A DNA stretch of 64,000 nt from Bacteroides ndongoniae (GCF_900108345.1 NZ_FNVV01000013.1:1090944-1154943); one strand, 5' to 3'. Counted from the stretch's first letter, positions 8,153-17,676 are shown. Numbers and translations are program-made. Notes: generated by a model not told the origin, from the letters alone.

Positions 8153-10672
8153 TCAGAACTGGTAGCTGACTTTCGCCATCCCCTCCCGCGGGCGTATGTT
8201 CAACCAGTACGTATAGCTTTGTGTAGCTGTGTAGTTTGTGTAGGCATACGTCCGTTTGTCGAAGAGGTTGCGGACGGATGCCTCGAACCTCCATCGCCCA
8301 TGCCGGTAGGTCAGGGTAGCATCGGCCAGCAAGGTGGTCTGGTGGTTGCCGCCTCCAAGGTCGTTACGGTAGTGCTCGCCCGAAAGGCGCAGATAGACGT
8401 CTCCGACGCTCAGGGTCAGATGCAGGCGGTTGACCATATCGAGTAAGGGGCTGAGGCGGGTGTGGTCACCAATCTTGCTGCCGCCGTAGGCAAACGTGCC
8501 GTGATACTGCACTTCGAGCGCATCGACGGGGGCCCAGATTATTTTGGGCTCGGCCTTCAGGTAGTCGTAGCGGTAGTTTTGCGGCAGGGCGTCGGCAGTG
8601 CCGGTGTTGGTGGTGCCGGTGGCGGCCGACAGGGTCAGCTGCTTGCCCGTACTGCGGTTCAGCGACAGTTCCAGTGAGGTTTTCAGGTTCCAGTCGTAGC
8701 ATCCTTTGGACAGATGGGTGCTGACAGACCATTGCTCGGTGTGGTTGGGCATCGCTTGCCGGAGGTAGAGCAGGGTGTCGGCCGCAATGTATTGGGCGGT
8801 CAGGGTACGGCTGTGGCGTTTCGCGTATTGCAGGGACAGGGTGACGAAGAACTCGTGTGCCGTATTCTTGTATTCCCCATACACTTGATAGCTCTGGCTG
8901 AGGCTGACCGGCAGTAGCCCGTTGGTGCAGTGCAGCGTGCGGTAATCGGTGCGGTACAGGTACGGGTACAGGTCGGACGTGCTGCCTGCCGAACGGTTGA
9001 TGTAGGCCAGTGTCGAGAATTTCCAGTGATAGTCCGGCCGATAGCTGACGTACAGGGTGGGCTGGAACACCAGGTGGGGGCGGCTTTGCGCGAAGTAGTG
9101 CTTCAGTCCGGCGGGCAGCGAGAGGGAAACCCGCCACGGCTCGCGGTCGAGCAGGAAAGAGGTGAGCAGCCGGAACGCCAGCGAGCCGGTTGCGAATCCG
9201 TTGTCGCGTGTCCATTCCCCTTCTATGCCGGCCTGGTGCTGGCGGGTAAGGCCGTTCCGCTTGTGCAGGTAGCTGACCTGGTTGTCGGTACGGAACGCCT
9301 GCTGACGGTAGTCGTCGGTTCCGGCCGGAAGTTGCAGGCGCGAGGGCATCCAGGCATAACGGGTGGTGGAAGTGACCTCCCACGTGTGCTGGTCGGCATT
9401 GCGAATCAGGCTGAAGAGGTTGGCAGCCTGCATCGAACCGGTGTTCAGAGTCTGTTGCAGTTCCGCCGAGCGATTCCGTCCGGCGTTGGCTTGCAGCGTG
9501 AGGCGGTTGCTCAGGTAGTGTCGCTCGCTGTTGTCCTCGTAGCGGGCTTCGGCAAAGGCGTCGTGTTCCAGCAGGGTATACTGGAAGTCCTCGTCCAGTC
9601 GCACGGTGTCGCCCGGCTGGTAGTAGAGGCGGACATTGCCCTGTTGCTGCTCCAGCTGGTTTCGGGTGTATCCGGCCTGTAGGCGCAACGAGCGGTTGTC
9701 GTCGTACTTGTACATGCGGTTGGCATTCAACGTGTGTGTCTGGTTGAAGAGCAGGCGGTGTTCGTCCAGCGGTGCCTGTATGTCGGGCTGGGTCAGGAAG
9801 CCTGTCATCGGCGTGTCGGCATCCGCGTCGGCAGTCTGCACGTCCTGTTCGCGGCTCAGGTCGGCCCCGTTGTTGTTCGTCTTGTAGTTGTAGATGCTCT
9901 GCCGCCCTTTGCCTAACTGCAAGGCGTTGAGGCTGCCTTCCCACAACATGTCGGTGCCGCCTCCCAGGCCCGCGGTGGCATTCCATATCCACTGGTCGCG
10001 CACCTTGGGATCGAGCTTCAGGTTCAGGGCCACTTCCTCGGAGTTGATTTTCCCTTTCAGTGCCTTCACCGACTGATAGTTCTCCATGATTTCGGCCGTC
10101 TTCACGGCCCGTGCGTCGAGGTTGTTGTTGATTTGGGCATATCGTCCGCCGGTGACGTCCATCCCCTCCACGTAGTAATGGTCGATGGGTTTGCCTTTGT
10201 ACCTCACCTGGCCGTTTTCGTCCACGTCCACACCGGGCAGACGTTTCAGCACGTCTTTGATGTGCACGTCTTTCGAGGTGGCAAAGCGGGCCAGGTCGTA
10301 GCGCACCGTGTCCTTGCGCGTGCTGATGCGCCCCGGCCGTATCTGTACTTCCTTCAGGACGACGGCTTCGGGCACGAGAGCGATGTCCAGCCGGCCGGGG
10401 GCGATAACGGTGCGTACTTCCGTGCGGTAGCCCAGCAGCGAAACCGACACCTGCCGGCTGCCCTCATATTTCCAGGGCAGGGCGAAGCGTCCGTCGGCAT
10501 CGGTCAGACGGTAGTCGGTCAGTATGTTGTCGCGCGTCACGCTCACCATGACGGCCTCCAGCGGCTGACGGGTTTCGGCATCGGTGATGCGGCCCTCCAG
10601 CGTTTGTGCCCGCAGGGCGGTGCATAGGGTCAGAAGAAGCCCCAGGAAAAGTATCGGTAGTTTCTGGTTCAT
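8153..10672 (-). CDS. Outer-membrane beta-barrel with carboxypeptidase-regulatory domain
   Basis: An 839-residue outer-membrane protein. It has a signal peptide to about residue 22 (ALRAQ), then a carboxypeptidase-regulatory-like beta-sandwich (residues 24-110, LEGRITDAETRQPLEAVMV), a plug-like region (about 120-225, with KDVLKRLPGVDVDENGQ and YYVEGMDVTGG) and a long barrel that ends in the aromatic signature VSYQF. It is shaped like a TonB-dependent receptor. No clear TonB box was found and no SusD-like partner adjoins it. The GLPGLI gene lies upstream on the same strand, 323 bases away across a repeat array. The ligand is unknown. Base composition is notably GC-rich, like the neighbouring kinase and regulator genes. 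Confidence 0.82.
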   Translation of the reverse strand: MNQKLPILFLGLLLTLCTALRAQTLEGRITDAETRQPLEAVMVSVTRDNILTDYRLTDADGRFALPWKYEGSRQVSVSLLGYRTEVRTVIAPGRLDIALVPEAVVLKEVQIRPGRISTRKDTVRYDLARFATSKDVHIKDVLKRLPGVDVDENGQVRYKGKPIDHYYVEGMDVTGGRYAQINNNLDARAVKTAEIMENYQSVKALKGKINSEEVALNLKLDPKVRDQWIWNATAGLGGGTDMLWEGSLNALQLGKGRQSIYNYKTNNNGADLSREQDVQTADADADTPMTGFLTQPDIQAPLDEHRLLFNQTHTLNANRMYKYDDNRSLRLQAGYTRNQLEQQQGNVRLYYQPGDTVRLDEDFQYTLLEHDAFAEARYEDNSERHYLSNRLTLQANAGRNRSAELQQTLNTGSMQAANLFSLIRNADQHTWEVTSTTRYAWMPSRLQLPAGTDDYRQQAFRTDNQVSYLHKRNGLTRQHQAGIEGEWTRDNGFATGSLAFRLLTSFLLDREPWRVSLSLPAGLKHYFAQSRPHLVFQPTLYVSYRPDYHWKFSTLAYINRSAGSTSDLYPYLYRTDYRTLHCTNGLLPVSLSQSYQVYGEYKNTAHEFFVTLSLQYAKRHSRTLTAQYIAADTLLYLRQAMPNHTEQWSVSTHLSKGCYDWNLKTSLELSLNRSTGKQLTLSAATGTTNTGTADALPQNYRYDYLKAEPKIIWAPVDALEVQYHGTFAYGGSKIGDHTRLSPLLDMVNRLHLTLSVGDVYLRLSGEHYRNDLGGGNHQTTLLADATLTYRHGRWRFEASVRNLFDKRTYAYTNYTATQSYTYWLNIRPREGMAKVSYQF

Positions 10673-10760
10673 ATTCGGGAATTTGATAAATATTTTTCGT
10701 TGCTGATGTGGGGAGGAAGTGGAGGTCTTTTATGGACACTCCGGAAGGGTGTCGGTCTCG

Positions 10761-10845
10761 GTATACGACCGAGCCCCCCTAAGTATACGACCGAGGGTAC
10801 CTAAGTATACGACTGAGGGTGCCTCAGTATACGACTGTGATAGCC
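10761..10845. repeat. Intergenic 22-bp tandem repeat array (GTATACGA type)
   Basis: Three full units and one partial unit start at 10761, 10783, 10805 and 10827, each beginning GTATACGACYGAG. The period is exactly 22 bases. The first unit is preceded by CTCG, so CTCGGT-ATACG-ACCGAG forms a hairpin. The surrounding gap (10673-10995, 323 bases) holds no gene. Confidence 0.85.
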
Positions 10846-10995
10846 AAAATGCAACTATCACGTAGTCAGCGCTTTATGATTTGCCTGTCTGCCTTCCTTA
10901 CCCCCTTGCATCCACACCCTCCGGCAGCCCGTCTTTTGTCGGGATAATTCGCTGCCGGAGGCAGGCGATTGCCGGAGTGGCAGGCGATGTTCGTG

Positions 10996-11865
10996 CTACT
11001 CTATTTCCAGCGGATTGTAGGGCAGGTTTTTGGGGTTGCTGGTAGGGTTGCCTTGTGAGTCCTTGATGGTAATCTTCACGTTGGGCATGTTGCCGGTGAT
11101 GAATCCGACGGGGTCGGCATAGTAGCGTTCGTGTACCTTGTTGTAGGCCTTCCGGCTCATCGGTTCGTAGTCTTTTCCGGCGTACAAGATGGGGCGATAG
11201 GCGCGGCACTGTTCGATGCCGGTGCACTCGAAGCGGTAGTGACCCTCGTCGTCCTCGGCCAGCAGTATCAGGCCCGGCAGTCCGCACAGTTTCCAGGGGC
11301 CTTCGCTCGAAGCAATGTCGGTGGTGTACCAGGCCGTCCAGTTGCGCCCCTTGAAGCGGCAGGTGGCCTTGCGGCACCCGAAGGACAACACCCGCATCGT
11401 GTCGGCCGACAGTTCCCACTGCGGACGCTCCTCGGCCTCTTCGCAACGCAGGCGGCTGATGCCTCCCGCCACTTCGTCGAGGGTTGTCACCTTTCCGTCG
11501 GGGAATCGCTTGAAGGTCTGTTCGCTCAGCCGGCTTTTCCCATACCGGCCCAGGTGCTCGTTGATGACCTCTTGCGACGCATGGTTGGCCAGATCGGCGG
11601 CCAGCACCGAGTCGCATACGAATTTGGTGTAGCTGTAGAACTTCGAGAGTTTCCGGCCAACCTCCAGCAGGGCTGTCTCGTTGGGGGCTTCGGTCTCGGT
11701 GGTGTCGCTGCGGTCTTGCATGTCGTACTGCACGACATAGACGGCCTGGTCGATGGTGTCCTGCCGCAGGCTTTCGCCGGTCGAGATGCGGATGTTGAAC
11801 TGGGCCGCCACCGGCTGTGCGATGAGGACCGAAAGGAGGGTCAGAAGGAAGAAGGTTGTTTTCAT
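10996..11865 (-). CDS. GLPGLI family protein
   Basis: A 289-residue exported protein with signal peptide MKTTFFLLTLLSVLIAQPVAAQ and the family motif CGLPGLILLAEDDEGHY in its second half. GLPGLI proteins (also called Porph_ging) are common in Bacteroidota, are predicted periplasmic or surface proteins, and have no established function. The frame is open upstream to 11979, but the signal peptide fixes the start at ATG 11865. It shares strand with the beta-barrel gene and is divergent from the histidine kinase, with 235 bases between starts, which suggests that the kinase/regulator pair controls it or senses its state (inference). Confidence 0.85.
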   Translation of the reverse strand: MKTTFFLLTLLSVLIAQPVAAQFNIRISTGESLRQDTIDQAVYVVQYDMQDRSDTTETEAPNETALLEVGRKLSKFYSYTKFVCDSVLAADLANHASQEVINEHLGRYGKSRLSEQTFKRFPDGKVTTLDEVAGGISRLRCEEAEERPQWELSADTMRVLSFGCRKATCRFKGRNWTAWYTTDIASSEGPWKLCGLPGLILLAEDDEGHYRFECTGIEQCRAYRPILYAGKDYEPMSRKAYNKVHERYYADPVGFITGNMPNVKITIKDSQGNPTSNPKNLPYNPLEIE

Positions 11866-12056
11866 ACTGTTTCTTGTTTTAAAGGTTCGTATCATGTTTT
11901 CTTTGGGCGGGCAGGTGGCGGAAACGGTTCCTTTTTCCGCCTTGCCCGACACAAAACTATGAAGAAAAGCTGCCGGCACGGAGGAAAGTTATTACTGAAA
12001 TATTATTCGCCCGAGAATACTCGCCTTGCGCGTACCGCTAATTGGAACGGATGCGT

Positions 12057-12064
12057 TACTTTTG
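12057..12064 (+). promoter_or_regulatory. -7 promoter box of the histidine kinase gene
   Basis: TACTTTTG matches TAnnTTTG, 37 bases upstream of the kinase ATG. No clear -33 element is seen. Confidence 0.4.
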
Positions 12065-12100
12065 CTTCCGGAACCCTAAACGAACCGAACAAGACGAAGA

Positions 12101-13627
12101 ATGGAACAACGGATCAAGATTATATGGATGCTTTCGCTGGCGGCCATGCTGCTGATCATTGCGGGGCAGGGCTACTGGCTGTGGAACCAGTACCGGTATA
12201 AAAACGAAGAGTGTGCCGACGAGATGTACCGCCGCGTCATGGATGCGGTGGCCGTGAACGACTCCATCCGCCGGACGATGCCCCGAAAGACGTTCGGAGC
12301 TTCGAGTGTGTCGCTCAACACCAGCATATCGCTGAGCTACCGGGACCAGAAAGACAGCCTGAACCCCGCCGGCAGGCAGGAGTACAGGCAGGTGGTCAAA
12401 GTGGGTACAGTGGATACCGACGAACTGCTGAAAGCCAGCATCTCGGACCTGATGCCCGACACGGTGCGACTGTCCCGCACGGGCAAAGACAGCATCAGCG
12501 TGCGTACCGACAGGCTGAACATGCAGTTTGTCGATTCGTTGGTGTTGAGTAGTGAAGACGGTTACTCTGGCGGGATCGACATTGTCCGTGTGCTGGACCA
12601 GTACAAGCTGCAGGTTGACGTGCCCTTCACGCTGCAACGCTTCGACTCCATCCTGCAGGCACGGCTCGACGGAATGCCCTTTACCACGCAGCTGACCCAT
12701 GTGCGCGACACGCTGTACCGCTGCAAGGAGAAGGTGACCCACCTCGGCACGTCATTGTTCCCCGTGCTGCAGATCGACTATCCCTACAACCCGATGAAGT
12801 TCGAACAGGTGCGTGTGCAGGTGCGGATACAGCCTCACGCACTGTTGCTCCGGATGGGGTGGCAACTGTTGGGCAGCCTGCTGATGATACTGTTGCTGGC
12901 CTGCTGTCTGCTCTTCCAGATCAGGACCATCCTGCGTCAGCGGCGCATCGACGAGATGAGGAAGAACTTTGTCAACACCATGATTCACGAACTGAAACGC
13001 CCCGTGCAGACGCTGAAGGCGTGTGTGGCCTTTCTGAGTCATCGCGAGATGTGTGCCGACCGGCAGGCGATGGAAGAAGTGATACACGACTCACGGGCAG
13101 GTCTGGACAACCTGTCGGCCTATTTGCAGAAGCTGCGCGACATGACCCGGGCCGACGACGGGCAGGCGCAACTGACCGTCACTACGTTCCACTTGCGCGA
13201 AGAGGTGGACAAGCTGGTACTCCTGCAACAGTCGGCAACGGACAAGCAGACTAACTTCGAAGTCCGTATCGACCCTTCGCTGACGGTGCGGGCCGACCGG
13301 TTACACTTCTCGAACATCATCAGCAACCTGCTGGAGAATGCGGTGAAGTATTCGGGCGACGTGGTTCATATCGTCATCGAAGCGGCAGTGACCGATGCCC
13401 GGCTCACGTTGAGCGTAGCCGACAACGGCATAGGCATTCCTCTTGCCGAGCAGGCCCGTGTATTCGACAAGTTTTATCGCAGTGCCAGCCTGCCCGACCC
13501 TGCTGTGCCCGGCATCGGCTTGGGACTGAGCTACGTAAAGCTGCTGACCGAGGCACACCGCGGAACCGTCACCCTACGGAGCCGCCCGGGGCAGGGGACA
13601 ACGGTGACCGTCTGCATCCCGCAATGA
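12101..13627 (+). CDS. Sensor histidine kinase
   Basis: A 508-residue inner-membrane kinase. One membrane segment is at residues about 8-27 and a second at about 250-272; between them is a periplasmic sensor region with no recognised domain. The cytoplasmic part has a HisKA domain with phosphorylated histidine H296 in NTMIHELKRPVQTL and a HATPase_c domain with N box NLLENAVKYS, G1 box VADNGIGIP and GIGLGLSYVK. No HAMP domain is evident. The response regulator starts 96 bases downstream and is the likely partner. The GLPGLI/beta-barrel genes lie divergently upstream. Confidence 0.92.
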   Translation: MEQRIKIIWMLSLAAMLLIIAGQGYWLWNQYRYKNEECADEMYRRVMDAVAVNDSIRRTMPRKTFGASSVSLNTSISLSYRDQKDSLNPAGRQEYRQVVKVGTVDTDELLKASISDLMPDTVRLSRTGKDSISVRTDRLNMQFVDSLVLSSEDGYSGGIDIVRVLDQYKLQVDVPFTLQRFDSILQARLDGMPFTTQLTHVRDTLYRCKEKVTHLGTSLFPVLQIDYPYNPMKFEQVRVQVRIQPHALLLRMGWQLLGSLLMILLLACCLLFQIRTILRQRRIDEMRKNFVNTMIHELKRPVQTLKACVAFLSHREMCADRQAMEEVIHDSRAGLDNLSAYLQKLRDMTRADDGQAQLTVTTFHLREEVDKLVLLQQSATDKQTNFEVRIDPSLTVRADRLHFSNIISNLLENAVKYSGDVVHIVIEAAVTDARLTLSVADNGIGIPLAEQARVFDKFYRSASLPDPAVPGIGLGLSYVKLLTEAHRGTVTLRSRPGQGTTVTVCIPQ

Positions 13628-13723
13628 ACGATGAGTGAAAACAAGAATAACAGATTCTAAAAAGAAATCCTGCCGTTCTCCTCTTCCTCTTTTCGGGGAG
13701 AGGGCGCGGAGGTAAAGCCCTGT

Positions 13724-14407
13724 ATGAAACGACTGAAGATTCTTTTTGCCGACGATGACTTGAAGTACTCCCTGCTGCTGAAACGCTTCCTCGAACAGGA
13801 GGGGTACGACGTCACCTATGTAGGAAACGGCAGTATGGCCGTAGAGCAGTTTCCCCACGTCAGGCCCGACCTGGTGTTGCTCGACATCAACATGCCCGGT
13901 CTGAACGGTTTCGAAGTGGCAGCCCGTATCCGCGAGGCGGACAGGCATGTCCTCATCTTCTTTCTGTCCGACCGCAGCGACAAGGCCGACCGTCTGCAAG
14001 GCTTCCGCCTCCGGGCGAACGACTACCTGGCCAAGCCCTTCTATCCGGAGGAACTGATAGCCCGCATACGCGAGCGCTTCTCCTCGCAGCTCGACGAGGT
14101 GGTCGAGGAGGAAGTGTATGGCTTTGGCCGCTCGGTGTTCAACTACAGCACCAACGAAATCCGTACGGGCACCCACAAAGTGCTCATCACTTCGCGTCAG
14201 GCCGACATCCTGCGGATGCTGGCACGCAATGCGAACACGACGGTGGCGCGCTCTGCCCTGCTCGAAGCCGTGTGGGGCAGCGACAGTTATGCCAACTCGC
14301 TGGCCCTGAACGTGCAGATCACTTACCTGCGGAGGGCATTAAAAAACGACCCAACCGTACGGATTGAGTCGTTGATGAAAAAAGGGTATGTGCTTACGGT
14401 CGGTTAG
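13724..14407 (+). CDS. OmpR-family response regulator
   Basis: A 227-residue cytoplasmic transcription factor. The receiver domain (residues 1-120) carries acidic pocket DDD near residue 10, phosphorylated aspartate D54 in LLDINMPGLNGFE, and lysine in LAKPFYPEEL. The C-terminal winged helix contains TSRQADILRMLARN and SLALNVQITYLRRALK, typical of OmpR/PhoB. It follows the histidine kinase. Its TAG stop (14405-14407) overlaps the TAA stop of the convergent lipoprotein gene by four shared bases. The gene is distinct in sequence from the RprY-type regulator I know from Bacteroides. Confidence 0.93.
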   Translation: MKRLKILFADDDLKYSLLLKRFLEQEGYDVTYVGNGSMAVEQFPHVRPDLVLLDINMPGLNGFEVAARIREADRHVLIFFLSDRSDKADRLQGFRLRANDYLAKPFYPEELIARIRERFSSQLDEVVEEEVYGFGRSVFNYSTNEIRTGTHKVLITSRQADILRMLARNANTTVARSALLEAVWGSDSYANSLALNVQITYLRRALKNDPTVRIESLMKKGYVLTVG

Positions 14408-15075
14408 GGCATCGCCGGAGCGGTTTCGGTGATGTTCTCCCCTTCGAACGAATGTACCTGATTGCCGATGTTCTGGTAATAAATACCTTCCCACTTGCCG
14501 GTAGTCTCTATCTCCTGGCCGGTCGTCTTCCCACGGAACAGGGCACGGTAGGTGTAAGTCACCTGATACTCCATGATTTCCGAGGTGATGTAGGCGATGA
14601 ACGGTGTCTCCGACTCGATGTACAGGTCGGGCTGCTCGGAGTTGTACAGGTAATATTCGGTAGTGAAAGGTACCTGTGGAATATTCCGCGTGTACATGTG
14701 AAAGTAAACTCCCGTGGTAGGCTGTGTTGCGCTTTGGGGGACACAAACCGAGTCGGTGACCGAACCTGCCAGACGCTGGAACAGTACGGGGTCATCGGGG
14801 AGGAAGAGGGAGCTTTGGCGATAGCCTTCCATCACGTCGAGTTCGATGTAATGCTTGCCTTCCGATTTCTGTTGCGAAGTTGATTCGTGGGTGAAGGATT
14901 GTGCTTTGCTGAACGATACGTCGTCGGGCATGCGGCACCATTCTATATCGACCAGTTCGTATTCCTTGTCGAGCAGGGTGGCTGTCACGTCGTTGTCGTC
15001 GCTGCATGCAGTGAACGAAAGAAGCAAGCCGACGAGCAGGAATACGTTATTGAATATGTGTTGCAGTACTTTCAT
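14404..15075 (-). CDS. Hypothetical lipoprotein
   Basis: A 223-residue protein with a lipoprotein signal ending SFTACSDD (lipidated C24), so it is probably surface or periplasmic. The rest reads as a beta-rich domain with no motif I recognise (YELVDIEWCRMPDDVSF, MEYQVTYTYRALFRGK). A -7 promoter box lies at 15104-15111. It ends in a four-base overlap with the response regulator stop codon. No function is assigned. Confidence 0.75.
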   Translation of the reverse strand: MKVLQHIFNNVFLLVGLLLSFTACSDDNDVTATLLDKEYELVDIEWCRMPDDVSFSKAQSFTHESTSQQKSEGKHYIELDVMEGYRQSSLFLPDDPVLFQRLAGSVTDSVCVPQSATQPTTGVYFHMYTRNIPQVPFTTEYYLYNSEQPDLYIESETPFIAYITSEIMEYQVTYTYRALFRGKTTGQEIETTGKWEGIYYQNIGNQVHSFEGENITETAPAMP

Positions 15076-15103
15076 AGTTGTCTGTATAAAGGATTAGTCC
15101 TTA

Positions 15104-15111
15104 CAAAGATA
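15104..15111 (-). promoter_or_regulatory. -7 promoter box of the hypothetical lipoprotein
   Basis: TATCTTTG on the minus strand matches TAnnTTTG, 28 bases upstream of the ATG at 15075. Confidence 0.5.
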
Positions 15112-15215
15112 ACAATTTTGCAGGACTTTGGTTGCCTCTGAAGGCAAAATTTGACTGACAGGCCACTTTTCCCGACCAAACGGGTAGGAAAGACAACCGA
15201 AATCTGCATCCGGGC

Positions 15216-15968
15216 TTATTGTTGAACTAGTGCGCTGATGGTCTTTCGGACCCTTTCGGCAGTGGTGACTGGCCGTGAATATTCGTCGATGCACACCGTT
15301 CCACCCATGGAGACGGCTTCGTTGCGGAACTGCATTCCGCTGGTCAGTTGCTCACGAGCCGAGAAATGGAATTCGCGGATACCCGTTTTGCTGGCTATGC
15401 GGGCAATGTTGTTTTCGTTGACACCGCAGCCGGCCAGCAGGATGATGCGTCCGTCGGCTTGTGCCTGCAGTTCTTTCAGCAGGGGAATACCCTGTTCGGC
15501 AGTGGGCTGTGCACCCGAAGTAAGAATGCGATAGCAACCCAGTTGGATGAGGGTCTCCAATGCCTGCTTGGGCTGGCGGCATACATCGAAGGCACGGTGA
15601 AAGGTGACCGACATGCCTTGCGCGGCTTCGAGCAGTTGCTTCATCAGGGCGATGTCGATATCGCCTTCGGACGTCAGGCAGCCGAAGACTACTCCGTCGG
15701 CTCCCAACCGGCGGGCGTTTTCAATGTCCTTCAACATGATGCGTTGTTCGACGGGGGTATAGAGGAAATCGCCTCCGCGTGGGCGGATGATGACGTGCAG
15801 GCGCGTATGCATCAATAGCTCGCGGGCAGTGGCTATGTCGCCGTACGAGGGAGTGGTCCCCCCTTCGGGAATGCCGGCGCACAATTCTACACGGTCGGCT
15901 CCTCCTGCCTGTGCAGCGAGGCAGCTTTCTACGGAATTGGCGCAGACTTCAAACTGATAATGGTTCAT
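15216..15968 (-). CDS. cutC: CutC family protein
   Basis: A 250-residue cytoplasmic TIM-barrel protein. It opens YQFEVCANSVESCLAAQAGG and contains RVELCAGIPEGGTTPS, IRPRGGDF and TFHRAFDV, the diagnostic stretches of CutC. The family was linked to copper homeostasis in E. coli, but the evidence for copper binding is mixed and the biochemical role is unsettled. Length is normal. It appears to be transcribed alone; a large hairpin (16040-16108) sits 72 bases upstream, between it and rny. Confidence 0.92.
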   Translation of the reverse strand: MNHYQFEVCANSVESCLAAQAGGADRVELCAGIPEGGTTPSYGDIATARELLMHTRLHVIIRPRGGDFLYTPVEQRIMLKDIENARRLGADGVVFGCLTSEGDIDIALMKQLLEAAQGMSVTFHRAFDVCRQPKQALETLIQLGCYRILTSGAQPTAEQGIPLLKELQAQADGRIILLAGCGVNENNIARIASKTGIREFHFSAREQLTSGMQFRNEAVSMGGTVCIDEYSRPVTTAERVRKTISALVQQ

Positions 15969-16039
15969 GGCTTTGCGGATTTAAAGTTGGTCCGGCCGTT
16001 GTAAGTTGTTCCTGCCGGCAACTGTGTTGATAGAAACGG

Positions 16040-16108
16040 GGCACGGATTACACTTCTTTCCACAGATTGTTGTTGGAACTTTCTGTGGCTTTTCGTGTAA
16101 TCCGTGCC
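16040..16108. repeat. Large intergenic hairpin / palindromic element
   Basis: Perfect 14-bp outer arms GGCACGGATTACAC (16040-16053) and GTGTAATCCGTGCC (16095-16108). After symmetric six-base internal loops come 7-bp inner arms CCACAGA (16060-16066) and TCTGTGG (16082-16088) around a 15-base loop. It lies between rny (ends 16138) and cutC (starts 15968). The CACGGATTACAC core resembles intergenic palindromes that I recall as recurring in Bacteroides genomes; this is from memory and was not searched. Confidence 0.7.
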
Positions 16109-16137
16109 TTCAATGGTAGAGTTTTTATGTAGCTATG

Positions 16138-17676
16138 TTACTTGGCGTAGCTTACCGCACGTGTCTCACGGATAACGGTAATCTTCACCTGACCCGGATA
16201 AGTCATTTCATCCTGGATCTTCTTGGCGATTTCGCCCGACAAGCTTTCGGTTTGCTTGTCGTCTATCTTATCGGCACCGACAATGACGCGCAGTTCGCGG
16301 CCGGCCTGGATAGCGTATGTCTTCGTCACACCCGGATAGGACATGGCAAGCTGCTCAAGATCGTTCAAACGCTTGATGTAGGCTTCTACGATCTCGCGGC
16401 GTGCGCCGGGACGTGCACCCGAGATGGCGTCGCACACCTGTACGATGGGAGCCAGCAGACTGGTCATTTCCACTTCGTCGTGGTGAGCACCGATGGCATT
16501 GCAGATATCGGGCTTTTCCTTGAACTTCTCGGCCAGCTTCATACCATAGAGTGCGTGCGGCAGTTCGGGCTCTTCGTCGGGTACCTTGCCGATATCGTGC
16601 AGCAGTCCGGCACGTTTGGCTTTCTTCGGGTTCAGTCCCAGTTCCGATGCCATGACGGCGCAAAGGTTGGCTGTTTCGCGGGCGTGTTGCAACAGGTTCT
16701 GTCCGTAGGATGAACGGTATTTCATCTTTCCGATAATGCGGATCAGTTCAGGGTGCAAGCCGTGGATACCCAGGTCGATGGTGGTACGCTTACCGGTTTC
16801 GATGATTTCTTCTTCAACCTGTTTGCGTACTTTGGCTACTACTTCTTCGATGCGTGCGGGGTGGATGCGGCCGTCGGTCACCAGTTGGTGCAGGGCCAGA
16901 CGGGCAATCTCGCGGCGTACGGGGTCGAAGGCGGAGAGCACAATGGCTTCGGGGGTGTCGTCCACAACGATTTCCACACCTGTGGCAGCTTCCAGCGCGC
17001 GGATGTTACGGCCTTCGCGTCCGATGATGCGTCCTTTGATTTCATCCGATTCGATGTGGAATACGGTCACGGAATTCTCAATGGCTGTTTCGGTGGCAAC
17101 CCGTTGGATGGACTGGATGACGATGCGTTTGGCTTCCTTGCTGGCAGTCAGTTTGGCATCGTCCATAATGTCGTTGATGTAGGACTGTGCCTGCGTTTTG
17201 GCTTCTTCCTTCAGCGATTCTACCATGCGTTCTTTGGCTTCTTCGGCCGAAAGTCCGGAGATGGCTTCCAGTTTTTCTATTTCCTGGCGTTGCAGGTGGT
17301 CCAGTTCTTCTTTCTTTTTGTCTATTACTACGAGCTGTGCCTCCAGGTTTTCCTTGATGGCATCTGCTTCCTGTTTCTTGCGTTGCAGTTCTTCGTGGCG
17401 TTGATTCAACACCATTTCGCGTTGTTTCAGCTTGTTTTCGGCCTGTTGTATTTTCTGGTTGCGGATGGCTACCTCTTTTTCTAGGTCGGCTTTCTTGTTG
17501 AGGAATTTTTCCTTTACTTCGAGTAACTTATTCTTTTTAATCACTTCCGCCTCTGCTTCGGCATCCTTCAGAATGCTATCGTATTTGGACTTCAGCCCGT
17601 GCTTGAAGAACAGGTACGAGGCGAATCCTCCGATAAGAAAGCAGGCAATGGATACTACTATTGTAACTACTGTCAT
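16138..17676 (-). CDS. rny: Ribonuclease Y
   Basis: Membrane-anchored endoribonuclease that starts mRNA decay. The 512-residue protein has an N-terminal membrane anchor ([22 protein letters not shown]), a long Lys/Glu-rich coiled coil (about residues 28-190), a KH RNA-binding domain ([19 protein letters not shown]), and an HD domain with [12 protein letters not shown] and GAHHDEVE. Length and order match RNase Y. It is the last gene of a leftward run with a coiled-coil protein, zapA and a structured RNA between zapA and rny. Confidence 0.95.
   Translation of the reverse strand: MTVVTIVVSIACFLIGGFASYLFFKHGLKSKYDSILKDAEAEAEVIKKNKLLEVKEKFLNKKADLEKEVAIRNQKIQQAENKLKQREMVLNQRHEELQRKKQEADAIKENLEAQLVVIDKKKEELDHLQRQEIEKLEAISGLSAEEAKERMVESLKEEAKTQAQSYINDIMDDAKLTASKEAKRIVIQSIQRVATETAIENSVTVFHIESDEIKGRIIGREGRNIRALEAATGVEIVVDDTPEAIVLSAFDPVRREIARLALHQLVTDGRIHPARIEEVVAKVRKQVEEEIIETGKRTTIDLGIHGLHPELIRIIGKMKYRSSYGQNLLQHARETANLCAVMASELGLNPKKAKRAGLLHDIGKVPDEEPELPHALYGMKLAEKFKEKPDICNAIGAHHDEVEMTSLLAPIVQVCDAISGARPGARREIVEAYIKRLNDLEQLAMSYPGVTKTYAIQAGRELRVIVGADKIDDKQTESLSGEIAKKIQDEMTYPGQVKITVIRETRAVSYAK

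Noticed and set aside
8466..9992. A 508-codon open frame on the minus strand inside the beta-barrel gene
   Set aside because: It is a shifted frame of the GC-rich barrel gene on the same strand, rich in Arg, Pro, Gln and His with no domain; a typical shadow frame.
10761..10845. CRISPR array
   Set aside because: The repeats abut with no unique spacers, the unit is only 22 bases, and no cas gene is present. The same applies to 50919-51006.
11866..11979. N-terminal extension of the GLPGLI protein
   Set aside because: The ATG at 11865 begins a clean signal peptide; the extension would bury it 38 residues inside.
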